From NCBI RefSeq assembly GCF_000526635.1, contig NZ_JAGL01000001.1:248001-312000 (forward strand): a stretch of 64,000 bases of DNA. Reading direction: 5' to 3'. The stretch comes from Aminobacter sp. J41. GTDB lineage: Bacteria; Pseudomonadota; Alphaproteobacteria; Rhizobiales; Rhizobiaceae. A program made the translations under genes and the position numbers. Below, one piece after another: positions 29,586-37,392 of this stretch. The notes beneath the pieces were generated by a model. That model ran no database searches, was not told where the DNA came from, and was given only the letters and a program-made list of their open reading frames with translations. Numbering within the stretch: position 1 is the first letter of the stretch; each line of letters opens with the position of its first letter.

Positions 29586-30290
29586 ATGACAAACGCACCC
29601 GATCCCGCCCGCTTCGCCCATGTCACCGACTGGGTGTTCGACCTCGACAACACGCTCTACCCGCATCACACGAACCTGTTCGCGCAGATCGACGTGAAGA
29701 TGACGGCCTATGTGGCCGAGCTGTTGCAGCTGCCGCGGGACGAGGCGCGCAAGGTGCAGAAAGAGCTTTACCGCGAATACGGCACGACGATGAACGGGCT
29801 GATCACGCGCCACGGCATCGATCCGGACGATTTTCTCAACAAGGTGCACGACATCGACTATTCCTGGGTGCAGCCGGACCCGGCGCTGGGCGCGGCGATC
29901 CGCCAGCTGCCCGGGCGAAAGTTCATCTTCACCAATGGCGACCGGCGGCACGCGGAAAACACCGCGCGCCAGCTCGGCATCCTCGACGATTTCGACGACA
30001 TTTTCGACATCGTCGCGGCCGGCCTCGTGCCGAAACCCGCGCGCGAGCCCTACGACAAGTTCCTCGGCATCCACCGGGTGGACGCGCCGAACGCGGTCAT
30101 GTTCGAGGATCTCGCGCGCAACCTCTCGGTCCCCAAGGCGCTCGGCATGACGACGGTGCTGATCGTGCCGAACAATTTCGAGCCGACCTTCTCGGAGATC
30201 TGGGAGCAGGATCCCGAGCACGAGGACGATGTCGACTACGTGACCGACAACCTCTCCGGCTTCCTCAACACGATCCTTGCGGGGCTGTAG
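29586..30290 (+). CDS. HAD-family pyrimidine 5'-nucleotidase-like hydrolase
   Basis: A 234-residue haloacid-dehalogenase fold phosphatase resembling yeast Sdt1/Phm8 pyrimidine 5'-nucleotidases. Motif I is VFDLDNTLYPH with the nucleophile Asp and the acid Asp two residues later. Motif II is FIFTNGDRRHAE. Motif III/IV is the Lys in LVPKPAREPYDKFL with VMFEDLARNLSVPKALGM. The YPHHTNLF and MNGLI(T) stretches are characteristic of the group. The start ATG at 29586 is preferred to a GTG six bases earlier. The natural substrate is uncertain. Confidence 0.8.
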   Translation: MTNAPDPARFAHVTDWVFDLDNTLYPHHTNLFAQIDVKMTAYVAELLQLPRDEARKVQKELYREYGTTMNGLITRHGIDPDDFLNKVHDIDYSWVQPDPALGAAIRQLPGRKFIFTNGDRRHAENTARQLGILDDFDDIFDIVAAGLVPKPAREPYDKFLGIHRVDAPNAVMFEDLARNLSVPKALGMTTVLIVPNNFEPTFSEIWEQDPEHEDDVDYVTDNLSGFLNTILAGL

Positions 30291-30885
30291 CGGCGGCCGG
30301 TGGCGGATCCGGCGCATGGTACTGTTATGGGGGCGCACGAGCACGCCCCCTCCTCCATGCTTCGCATGGTCCCCCTCCCCCATAAATGGGGGAGGATCCG
30401 CGGGGCAATGTCATCACGTCGTTCCGTAACGCCGGTGCGGCTTCAGCGTTCAGGCACGGATGGCCGGGTCAAGCCCGGCCATGACGAAGTGGAAATGCAT
30501 CATCCATAACTTCGCCCCGCCGTTGGCATCGAGAGTCGTGTGTTCCGCAATGGGAGACGATGAGGAGGGCTCTCCTCTTCCTGTCGCCTCTCCCGTTCGT
30601 CATGGCCAGGCTTGACCCGGCCATCCATGCCGGAGACGTTGCAGGGCAGGAGCAGAGGGTTCCGCTTGCGGTCGCGCGGAACCTTTCCAGACGCGGGAGG
30701 CGCACCCAGAAGCGGAGGAGGCTGGAGCGGGCGAAGGGGCGCAGCCCCAAATCCTTACGACGGTTGGCTCTGCAGAGGAAGTGCACGTTCCGGCAAGAAA
30801 TCTAAGGCCGACCCGCCGGGAAGACAAAAGGCGCGTTCGAGTCCACAGACGGGGCGTGATCGGGCGCCAGAAGGAAACCCCGCCC
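30291..30885. repeat. gene-free stretch with two palindromic repeat types
   Basis: No gene is supported over about 600 bp. At 30346-30405 a repeat reads CCCCCTCCTCCATGCTTCGC, ATGGTCCCCCTCCCCCATAA and ATGGGGGAGGATCCG; a close copy is at 61849-61910. At 30459-30489 and 30600-30637 is an inverted pair of hairpins of the GGCCGGGTCAAGCCCGGCC type with outer ATGCC / GGCAcGGATG bases. The last 250 bp (30640-30885) carry no recognisable repeat. In related genomes rimM and trmD usually follow rpsP here. Confidence 0.65.
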
Positions 30886-30921
30886 GAAAACAAAAATGGC
30901 GGGTCGAGGACCCGCCATTTC
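30886..30921 (-). terminator. Rho-independent terminator after rpsP
   Basis: Read on the minus strand, the stem AAATGGCGGGTC, a three-base loop and GACCCGCCATTT is followed by TTTGTTTTCGGG. The stem is twelve perfect pairs, and it lies 24 bases past the rpsP stop codon. This marks the end of the ffh-chorismate mutase-rpsP transcript. Confidence 0.85.
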
Positions 30922-30944
30922 ATTTGTGCCTTTAGGCGAGAAGC

Positions 30945-31337
30945 TTACTCGGAAGCGCCTTCGGCGGCAGCTGCAGCAGCCTCGGCAGCCTTGGCGGCAG
31001 CCTCTTCCTCGGCCTGCTTTGCAGCAGCGATGCGCTCCTGGGCCTTCTTGCCCGGGATAGCCTTGGTCGGGTTGTTACGGGCTTCGCGAGCAACGAGGCC
31101 GGCGTCAGCCAGGAAGCGGGCGACGCGGTCGGTCGGCTGGGCGCCGGTCGACAGCCAGTGCTTGATGCGGTCTTCGTTCAGCACGACGCGCTGGCCGTCC
31201 TTCGGCAGCATCGGGTTCCACGAGCCGAGCTGCTCGAGGAAGCGGCCGTCGCGCGGGGCGCGCTGGTCGGCAACGACGATGTGGTAGTAGGGGCGCTTCT
31301 TGGAGCCAGCGCGGGCAAGACGGATTTTCAGTGCCAT
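30945..31337 (-). CDS. rpsP: 30S ribosomal protein S16
   Basis: A 130-residue ribosomal protein. The core begins [20 protein letters not shown] and has [14 protein letters not shown] and [20 protein letters not shown]. The last 35 residues form an Ala/Glu-rich extension ([20 protein letters not shown]) beyond the E. coli length, common in alphaproteobacteria. It is the last gene before a clear terminator, 45 bases after the chorismate mutase gene. The usual followers rimM-trmD-rplS are absent here. Confidence 0.97.
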   Translation of the reverse strand: MALKIRLARAGSKKRPYYHIVVADQRAPRDGRFLEQLGSWNPMLPKDGQRVVLNEDRIKHWLSTGAQPTDRVARFLADAGLVAREARNNPTKAIPGKKAQERIAAAKQAEEEAAAKAAEAAAAAAEGASE

Positions 31338-31382
31338 GTTCGTTTCTCCTAGATGTTCTGGCCTAAAGGCATTCCGTTGAAT

Positions 31383-31700
31383 TCAGGAAAGGGATTCCTT
31401 CTCCGAGGCAATTGCCTCGTGATGGCGGATGACTTCGCGAATGATGAAGTTCAGGAACTTCTCAGCGAAATCCGGGTCGAGACGCGCGTCCTGAGCCAGC
31501 TGGCGCAGGCGCGCGATCTGCTGCGTTTCACGGGCCGGATCTGCGGGCGGCAGATCGTACTTGGCCTTGAGCACGCCCACTGCCTTGGTGCAGCGGAAAC
31601 GCTCGGCGAGCATGTGGACGAGCGCCGCATCGATGTTGTCGATCGAGATGCGGTACTCGGCGAGCTGCTCGTAAGGCGACCTGGCCGTGTCTTCTGTCAT
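31383..31700 (-). CDS. chorismate mutase (AroQ type)
   Basis: A 105-residue all-helical enzyme converting chorismate to prephenate for phenylalanine and tyrosine synthesis. AroQ landmarks are YRISIDNIDAALVHMLAERF (about 16-35), with the active-site Arg in the first helix, KAVGVLKAKYDLPPADPARE in the second, and FAEKFLNFIIREVIRHHEAI in the third. It is a free-standing domain with no prephenate dehydratase fused. It lies seven bases after ffh and before rpsP, a conserved but functionally unexplained place in rhizobia. Confidence 0.9.
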   Translation of the reverse strand: MTEDTARSPYEQLAEYRISIDNIDAALVHMLAERFRCTKAVGVLKAKYDLPPADPARETQQIARLRQLAQDARLDPDFAEKFLNFIIREVIRHHEAIASEKESLS

Positions 31701-31707
31701 TGCCCCC

Positions 31708-33282
31708 TCACTTCTTTTTCACGCCGCCCGGCAGGCCGGGAAGCTTCAATCCACCAGGCAGACCCGGAAGGCCGCCGCCGGGAAGTCCACCCGGAAGACC
31801 GCCGGGCAGGCTCTTCGGCAGACCTGCGCCAAGGCCAGCTGCCTCGGCCTGCTTCTGCAGGGCCTCGAGCTGCTTGGGGTCCATCTTCGAAAGGTCGGGC
31901 ATGCCGCCGCCCATCAGGCCGCCAAGGCCCATCTTGGAGGCAAGGCCACCCATGGCGGCGCGCATCATGCCACCGCCCTTGCCCTTGCCGCCCATCGCCT
32001 TCATCATGTCCGCCATCTGGCGGTGCATCTTCAGAAGCTTGTTGATCTGCGCGGCATCGGTGCCGGAACCGGCGGCGATGCGCTTCTTGCGCGAGTGCTT
32101 CAGAAGGTCCGGATTGGCGCGCTCTTCCTTCGTCATCGACTGAATGATGGCGATCTGGCGCGCAAACATCTTGTCGTCGAGGCCAGCGGCGGCAATCTGG
32201 TCCTTCATCTTAGCCATGCCGGGCATCAGGCCCATGATGCCGCCCATGCCGCCCATTTTCTGCATCTGGCGCAGCTGATCGAGAAGATCGTCGAGGTCGA
32301 ACTTGCCCGACTGCATCTTCTTGGCCATCGCCGCGGCCTTTTCCGCGTCGAGGGTGGCGGCCGCCTTCTCGACCAGCGAGACGATGTCGCCCATGCCGAG
32401 GATGCGGTCGGCGATACGCCGGGGATGGAATTCCTCCAGCGCGTCCATCTTCTCGCCGACGCCGATGAGCTTGACCGGCTTGCCGGTGACGGCGCGCATC
32501 GACAGGGCCGCACCGCCGCGGCCATCGCCGTCCATGCGGGTGAGCACCAGGCCGGTGACGCCGACGCGTTCGTCGAAATTGCGGGCGAGGTTGACGGCGT
32601 CCTGACCGGTCAGCGAGTCGGCGACCAGCAGGATCTCGTGCGGGTTCGAGGCGGCCTTGATCTCCGCCATCTCGATCATCAGTGGCTCGTCAATGTGGGT
32701 ACGGCCGGCGGTGTCGAGGATGACGACGTCGTAGCCGCCGAGCTTCGCGGCCTGCACCGAGCGGTGCGCGATCTCGACCGGCGATTGGCCGGCGACGATC
32801 GGCAGCGTCGAAACGCCGGTCTGCTCGCCGAGCTGGCGCAGCTGCTCCTGGGCGGCCGGACGGCGGGTGTCGAGCGAGGCCATCAGGACCTTCTTGCCCT
32901 GGCGCTCGGTCAGCCGCTTGGCGATCTTGGCGGAGGTGGTGGTCTTACCCGAACCCTGCAGGCCGACCATCATGATAACGACGGGAGCCGGCGCATTAAG
33001 GTCGATCGTCTCGCCCTCGGAGCCCAGCATCTCGACCAGCTCGTCATGGACGATCTTGACGACCATCTGGCCGGGCTTGATCGACTTCAGGACCTCGGCA
33101 CCGACCGCCTTGGCGCGGACGCGATCGGTGAAGGAACGCACGACCTCGAGCGCGACGTCAGCCTCGATCAGCGCGCGGCGAACCTCGCGCAGCGCCGCCG
33201 AGACGTCGGCTTCCGAGAGCGCACCACGGCCGGTAAGGCCGTTCAGAATGGATCCGAGGCGTTCCTGAAGTGATTCAAACAT
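31708..33282 (-). CDS. ffh: signal recognition particle protein Ffh (SRP54)
   Basis: A 524-residue GTPase that delivers membrane-protein-translating ribosomes to FtsY. The N domain covers about 1-95. The G domain has P-loop GLQGSGKTTTSAKI (107-120), DTRRPAAQEQL, DTAGRTHIDE and TRMDGDGRGGAAL. The Met-rich M domain has FDLDDLLDQLRQMQKMGGMG and RKKRIAAGSGT, the RNA-binding helix-turn-helix. The tail after about residue 470 is unusually long and built of GLPGG-like repeats ending VKKK. No 4.5S RNA gene was seen nearby. Confidence 0.96.
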   Translation of the reverse strand: MFESLQERLGSILNGLTGRGALSEADVSAALREVRRALIEADVALEVVRSFTDRVRAKAVGAEVLKSIKPGQMVVKIVHDELVEMLGSEGETIDLNAPAPVVIMMVGLQGSGKTTTSAKIAKRLTERQGKKVLMASLDTRRPAAQEQLRQLGEQTGVSTLPIVAGQSPVEIAHRSVQAAKLGGYDVVILDTAGRTHIDEPLMIEMAEIKAASNPHEILLVADSLTGQDAVNLARNFDERVGVTGLVLTRMDGDGRGGAALSMRAVTGKPVKLIGVGEKMDALEEFHPRRIADRILGMGDIVSLVEKAAATLDAEKAAAMAKKMQSGKFDLDDLLDQLRQMQKMGGMGGIMGLMPGMAKMKDQIAAAGLDDKMFARQIAIIQSMTKEERANPDLLKHSRKKRIAAGSGTDAAQINKLLKMHRQMADMMKAMGGKGKGGGMMRAAMGGLASKMGLGGLMGGGMPDLSKMDPKQLEALQKQAEAAGLGAGLPKSLPGGLPGGLPGGGLPGLPGGLKLPGLPGGVKKK

Positions 33283-33510
33283 CCGCTTTTCCCGTTCCCT
33301 GCCGAATGATCTCGCCAGAGAGGTAATACCTCAGCGGCAGGATGCCAAACTCCAAAGCCAGTGGGCACCCGGGGGCGCATCGCGCTGCCGGGTGTTGACC
33401 TCCGGGATCACTGTCTTCTCACTGCGAAGACCGTCCTGGTCGGTGGCTCGGAGTTGTCACTCGTCGCTGAATTTCGAGGCTGTAGACAGGAAAAGCTGAC
33501 CGGAGTCAAG

Positions 33511-33547
33511 AAAAATGGAAAACGCCGGCTGCAAACAGCCGACGGCT
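33511..33547 (-). terminator. Rho-independent terminator after the secreted SH3 gene
   Basis: On the minus strand GCCGTCGGCTG, a TTTG loop and CAGCCGGCG form a nine-to-ten pair stem followed by TTTTCCATTTTTC. It starts about 28 bases past the stop codon of the SH3/DUF1236 gene. The remaining 230 bp up to ffh hold nothing recognisable except the ffh promoter region. Confidence 0.8.
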
Positions 33548-33574
33548 CCAACATCGCCCGTCAGTTTGAGGGGC

Positions 33575-34090
33575 CTACCGGACGATGTAGACGATGCGCC
33601 TCGTGTCCGGCTCGACCAGCACCGGCCGGTCGTTCACGTACACGTAGCGATACTCGTAGTCGGGGATCGCGTGCAGCTCGACGTCGCCCGGAAGAACTTC
33701 GCCGACGCGGATCTCGGTTTCGACCTGCACCGGATCGTAGCGGTTGGACTCGATGTAGCTGATGACCGACGCGCCAGGCTCGATGTTCTGGATGCTGCCG
33801 ACCGGACCTTCGTTGATGTAGATGTCCGGACCAAGGTCATCGAGATATTCGGAGTTGACCCAGCCGGCGACCTGGCCGGATTCGACCTCGCACCAGCCGC
33901 TCACGCGGTCGCAGCCGAGGACGGTTGCTTCGGATTCCGCCGCAATGATGCCGACGACCTGATGCTCTGATCCGGGCCCTGCCCTGACGTCGAGGTCCGA
34001 GGCAGCGACGACGGCCTGCTGCGCAAACGCGGAACCCGCCATCGCAAACAGAGCAACTGCCGCAGCCGAGGTGAAAAGCTTGGCTTTCAT
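33575..34090 (-). CDS. secreted SH3b / DUF1236-type protein
   Basis: A 171-residue exported protein. The signal peptide is MKAKLFTSAAAVALFAMAGS followed by AFAQ. A bacterial SH3 domain comes next (AASDLDVRAGPGSEHQVVGI, CDRVSGWCEVESGQVAGWVN, with two Cys). A C-terminal DUF1236-like segment is rich in Tyr and Val (YEYRYVYVNDRPVLVEPDTR). Both parts recur in rhizobial periplasmic proteins of unknown role, often linked to envelope or stress. The start ATG at 34090 has AAAGGAGAAGAAG upstream, an excellent ribosome site. It is a single-gene unit with its own terminator. Confidence 0.75.
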   Translation of the reverse strand: MKAKLFTSAAAVALFAMAGSAFAQQAVVAASDLDVRAGPGSEHQVVGIIAAESEATVLGCDRVSGWCEVESGQVAGWVNSEYLDDLGPDIYINEGPVGSIQNIEPGASVISYIESNRYDPVQVETEIRVGEVLPGDVELHAIPDYEYRYVYVNDRPVLVEPDTRRIVYIVR

Positions 34091-34232
34091 CTTCTTCTCC
34101 TTTGGGCCTCCCTCGGCGCACCAAACGGACAGGAAGAGATGATGATGTTCCAAGCCTTTGCAGGGGCCGCGATCACATTTTCACGCCAGCCGGCAGGACA
34201 AATTCATTGAGGCGGAAGGGGGGCGCTGCGAC

Positions 34233-34814
34233 CTAGCTCGAGGCGCCGGCGGCAAGCGCCTTCTCGATCTGCGGCATCAGCTCGCGCGTCACGACCTCGG
34301 GGGAAAACGGGCCGACATGCTTGTAGGCGATGCGCCCATCCTTGCCGACGAGGAAGGTCTCCGGCACGCCGTAGACGCCCCATTCGATCGCGGCGCGGCC
34401 GGAATCGTCGGTGCCGATCAGCGTGTAGGGATTGCCCAGCTCATTGAGGAACCGGCGGGCGTTCTCCGGCTGGTCCTTGTAGTTGAGGCCGGCAATATCA
34501 AAGCGGCCGTCGGCGGCGAGCTGCATCAGCAGCGGATGCTCCTGACGGCAGGGCGCGCACCATGAGGCCCAGACATTGACCAGCGTCACCTTGCCGGCGA
34601 ACTGCGCCGGGTCGAAGCCCGGCAGGTTGATGCCGTCGAGCGCGGGCAGCGACGTCACCGGCGCCTCGCGGCCGATCAGCGCGGACGGAATGACCGAGCT
34701 GTCGCGGCCGGACAGCAGCTGGACGAGGAACACGCCGGAAAGCGCCAGGAACAGCGCCAGCGGCAGAAGGAGCAGCCAGCGGCGGCGGCCCGGATTTTCG
34801 ACCTGCTCGCTCAT
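34233..34814 (-). CDS. ccmG: thiol:disulfide interchange protein CcmG/DsbE
   Basis: A 193-residue membrane-anchored, periplasmic thioredoxin-like protein that keeps the apocytochrome c or CcmH thiols reduced during heme attachment. One N-terminal membrane segment (about 12-34) is followed by a thioredoxin fold with the active site WASWCAPCRQEHP (Cys86, Cys89) and the cis-Pro region YGVPETFLVGKDGRIAYKH. It overlaps ccmD by four bases (ATGA) and is the last gene of this ccm group. Confidence 0.92.
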   Translation of the reverse strand: MSEQVENPGRRRWLLLLPLALFLALSGVFLVQLLSGRDSSVIPSALIGREAPVTSLPALDGINLPGFDPAQFAGKVTLVNVWASWCAPCRQEHPLLMQLAADGRFDIAGLNYKDQPENARRFLNELGNPYTLIGTDDSGRAAIEWGVYGVPETFLVGKDGRIAYKHVGPFSPEVVTRELMPQIEKALAAGASS

Positions 34815-34975
34815 GATGCTGCCTTCGTTGAGCGGCGGCGCACGCCCGCGGCCTCGAGCTCGGCGAGCTCACGTTTGCGAGCCCTCTGGTCAATCAGGAT
34901 CCAGGCGGCGAGGAAGGCAAGGCCGATCGCCGAAACACCATAGGCCGACAGAACATAAAGAGCGTGCGCGCTCAT
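34811..34975 (-). CDS. ccmD: heme exporter protein CcmD
   Basis: A 54-residue single-span membrane protein that helps hold heme-loaded CcmE with CcmC and CcmAB. It reads MSAHALYVLSAYGVSAIGLA, then FLAAWILIDQRARKRELAEL, the usual pattern of a Tyr-containing periplasmic start, one span and a basic cytoplasmic helix. The start ATG at 34975 overlaps the ccmC stop codon; a longer frame upstream is only an extension through ccmC. Confidence 0.88.
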   Translation of the reverse strand: MSAHALYVLSAYGVSAIGLAFLAAWILIDQRARKRELAELEAAGVRRRSTKAAS

Positions 34976-35727
34976 CGGCCGGCCTCCCGAGCAGCGATCT
35001 TGCGCATCGACGAGACGCGGCGGCGCCAGATCTCGGTGCGCATGGCCATCAGATGCAGAGTGAAGAACAGCAGCGTGAAGCCGAGCGCGCAGATCAACAG
35101 CGGCCACAGCATCGACGGATGGATGGTCGGGCCGTCGAGGCGGATGACCGACGCCGGCTGGTGCAGCGTGTTCCACCACTCGACGGAAAACTTGATGATC
35201 GGAATGTTGACGAAGCCGACCAGCGTGACGATCGCGGCGGCACGGGCGCTGCGGCCCGGATCATCCAGCGCGCGGGTGAGCGCGATGATGCCGAGATACA
35301 TAAGAAAGAGCACGAAGACGGAGGTCAGGCGGGCGTCCCACACCCACCAGGTGCCCCACATCGGCTTGCCCCAGATCGAGCCGGTAGCAAGCGCAAGCAG
35401 CGTGAAGACGGCGCCGATCGGCGCTGCTGACTTCACCGAAACGTCGGCGAGCGGATGGCGCCACACCAGCGTGCCCAGCGACGACAGCGCCATGATCGAG
35501 TAGCACATCATCGACAGCCACGCGAACGGCACGTGGATGTACATGATGCGCACGGTGATGCCCTGCTGGTAGTCCTCGGGCGCGGCAAAGGCGAGCCAGA
35601 TGCCGACGGCCAGCACCACGGCAGACAGCACCGCCAGCCACGGCACGAGCCGGTCGGCCAGCGTGACGAACCGCGTCGGGTTGGCCAGATCCATCCACCG
35701 GCCGGAACTTGCTGCTGTCTCGGTCAT
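34972..35727 (-). CDS. ccmC: heme exporter / CcmE heme-loading protein CcmC
   Basis: A 251-residue six-span inner-membrane protein of the heme-handling family that attaches heme to CcmE. It has the tryptophan-rich motif GSIWGKPMWGTWWVWDAR (about 116-133) and a conserved His65 in YIHVPFAW; a second conserved His is expected in a periplasmic loop after the Trp-rich motif (candidate in NTLHQPASVIRL). The start ATG is at 35727. It is separated from ccmB by 80 bp and overlaps ccmD by four bases. Confidence 0.93.
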   Translation of the reverse strand: MTETAASSGRWMDLANPTRFVTLADRLVPWLAVLSAVVLAVGIWLAFAAPEDYQQGITVRIMYIHVPFAWLSMMCYSIMALSSLGTLVWRHPLADVSVKSAAPIGAVFTLLALATGSIWGKPMWGTWWVWDARLTSVFVLFLMYLGIIALTRALDDPGRSARAAAIVTLVGFVNIPIIKFSVEWWNTLHQPASVIRLDGPTIHPSMLWPLLICALGFTLLFFTLHLMAMRTEIWRRRVSSMRKIAAREAGR

Positions 35728-35807
35728 GCGCGCTAGATAAACCGCGGCCGACGCTGGCGCAATTGGCGCAGATCAAACCCGCGTGAGACGTTTTCGCGCG
35801 TCAAGGC

Positions 35808-36473
35808 TCAGTCGACGTTGGACTTGAGCGCAAAAGCGGCGGCGACCGGCCCCAGAACGGCAAAGAACATCGTCAATGCCGAGAGGATCAGGAAGGGCGG
35901 CAGGAACGGCTCGGGGTCGTTCACCGCGCCATAGGCGGCCGAGACGCCGAAGATGAGAACCGGGATAGCGAGCGGCAGCACCAGCACGGATACGAGCAGG
36001 CCGCCGCGCGGCAGCGCCACCGCGACCGCCGCACCCACCGCGCCGATAAAGGCGATGGCGGGCGTTCCGGCAAGGAGCGTCACGGTTGTCGCACCGATGC
36101 CGAGCGGCTCCATGTTCATGAAGAGGCCGAGAAGCGGCGAGGCGACTACCAGCGGCAGCACGGCCGAGACCCAGTGGGCGAGGCATTTGACCAGCACGGT
36201 CAGCGCCAGCATGTGCCGGCTTTCGCCAAGGATCAGAAGGTCGAGCGAGCCGTCCTCGCGGTCGGCCTGGAACAGCCGGTCGAGGCCGAGCAGCGAGGCG
36301 AGCAGCGCCCCGATCCACAGGATCGCCGGGCCGATGCGCGCCAGCAGGTTAAGGTCAGGGCCGACGCCGAACGGCACCACCGCCACAACGGCAAGGAAGA
36401 ACAGGACGCCGACCAGCGCCCCGCCACCGGCGCGAACGCCAAGGCGAAGATCGCGAATGAAAAGCGCTAGCAT
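35808..36473 (-). CDS. ccmB: heme ABC exporter permease CcmB
   Basis: A 221-residue six-span permease that pairs with the ATPase CcmA to release holo-CcmE. Landmarks are LFIRDLRLGVRAGGGALVGV, LASLLGLDRLFQADREDGSL, LLILGES and LPLVVASPLLGLFMNME. The start ATG at 36473 is clear. In most relatives ccmB starts within a few bases of the ccmA stop codon. Here ccmA ends 919 bp upstream and the space is filled by repeats, so ccmB may need its own promoter or depends on read-through. Confidence 0.93.
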   Translation of the reverse strand: MLALFIRDLRLGVRAGGGALVGVLFFLAVVAVVPFGVGPDLNLLARIGPAILWIGALLASLLGLDRLFQADREDGSLDLLILGESRHMLALTVLVKCLAHWVSAVLPLVVASPLLGLFMNMEPLGIGATTVTLLAGTPAIAFIGAVGAAVAVALPRGGLLVSVLVLPLAIPVLIFGVSAAYGAVNDPEPFLPPFLILSALTMFFAVLGPVAAAFALKSNVD

Positions 36474-36678
36474 GGTCGGGCCGCAGTGACGTGAATGGAG
36501 TGACGGGCGTGCGGCAGGGCTTCTAGCACGGAACGCGGGGCGGGTGTCACGTGGGATCGGGACCCGAGTTGGGAAGCCACACCAACACCGACTGTTTCGG
36601 GTTCATGGGAGATGTGGAGCGAGCCCCCACGCGGCGAGTACTTGTTACGGAAGGGCGCGGAAGTCGCGAGAGAGGTTA

Positions 36679-36882
36679 CCCCCACCCCTAACCCCTCCCC
36701 ACAAGGGGGAGGGGGATTTTGGAGTTTGTCGTGAGACGTCAGGCGTGTCCGTGAGGAAATTTGTCCCTGCGAGATAACAGCACGCGTCGGGGAGCGACTG
36801 TCGCGCGACGCTGAAACCACGCCATACGCCGGCGATTGCCAACATTCCCCTCCCCCTTGTGGGGAGGGGTTAGGGGTGGGGG
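36679..36882. repeat. 204-bp element with perfect 36-bp terminal inverted repeats, copy 1
   Basis: The left end CCCCCACCCCTAACCCCTCC, CCACAAGGGGGAGGGG is the exact reverse complement of the right end. The 132-bp core has no open gene. A second copy of the same length (37021-37224) differs at about 18 positions by eye, only one of them inside the terminal repeats. The rest of the 919-bp ccmA-ccmB gap (36474-36678, 36883-37020, 37225-37392) shows no gene and no clear repeat. Confidence 0.85.
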
Positions 36883-37020
36883 TGGAATTCGACGGTCCCA
36901 ATTCGGCAGAAGTCGGCTTGCCCTTCGGTTTCAGCTCAGTGAGGGACAGGGGCGGACAATCCCTATTTCTACCCCTTCGGCCGAAGCGGGGAAGCGGTTC
37001 GGCAATGGAAGGGAAACGTA

Positions 37021-37224
37021 CCCCCACCCCTAACCCCTCCCCACAAGGGGGACGGGGATTTTGGAGCTTATCCTGAGACGTCAGGCGTGTCCGCGAGGAA
37101 ATTTGTCCCTGCGAAGGAACCGTGCGCGTCGGGGAGCGACTAACGCACGACCCTGAAACCAAGCCAGACGCCGGCGATTGCCAACGTTCCCCTCCCCCTT
37201 GTGGGGAGGGGTTAGGGGTGGGGG
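37021..37224. repeat. 204-bp element with 36-bp terminal inverted repeats, copy 2
   Basis: A direct repeat of the element at 36679-36882, with the same orientation and identical length, spaced 342 bp start to start. The left terminal repeat carries one substitution (GACGGGG for GAGGGGG); the right one is unchanged. Core differences cluster in two short patches (about 37115-37127 and 37141-37172), while the blocks GAGACGTCAGGCGTGTCC and GAGGAAATTTGTCCCTGCGA are conserved. Confidence 0.85.
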
Positions 37225-37392
37225 TCAGCCTCGCATCCCTCACTTCGGCGCGTTGGAGGATGTGGCTCGTCCCTCTCGCCTCGCCGCGCAGGTTGGCGTC
37301 ACCATTGAACTCCCCAACCACCGCTCGAAGACGGACTTCCGAACCCGCACCGCCCCTGTCAGCCAGAACATTCTGTCCGGCCCGCGCCGCCA

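Noticed and set aside
31687-33273. Open frame on the plus strand opposite ffh (about 530 codons)
   Set aside because: It is the antisense shadow of the SRP GTPase gene; no independent evidence supports it.
33283-33510. Search for a 4.5S/SRP RNA gene beside ffh
   Set aside because: The conserved SRP RNA loop sequence (GGAAGGAAGCAGC-like) is absent here; the region only holds the ffh promoter side and a repeat-free spacer.
36679-37224. CRISPR-like array in the ccm gap
   Set aside because: There are only two long copies, the ends are inverted rather than direct, there are no short unique spacers of equal length, and no cas gene is in the window.
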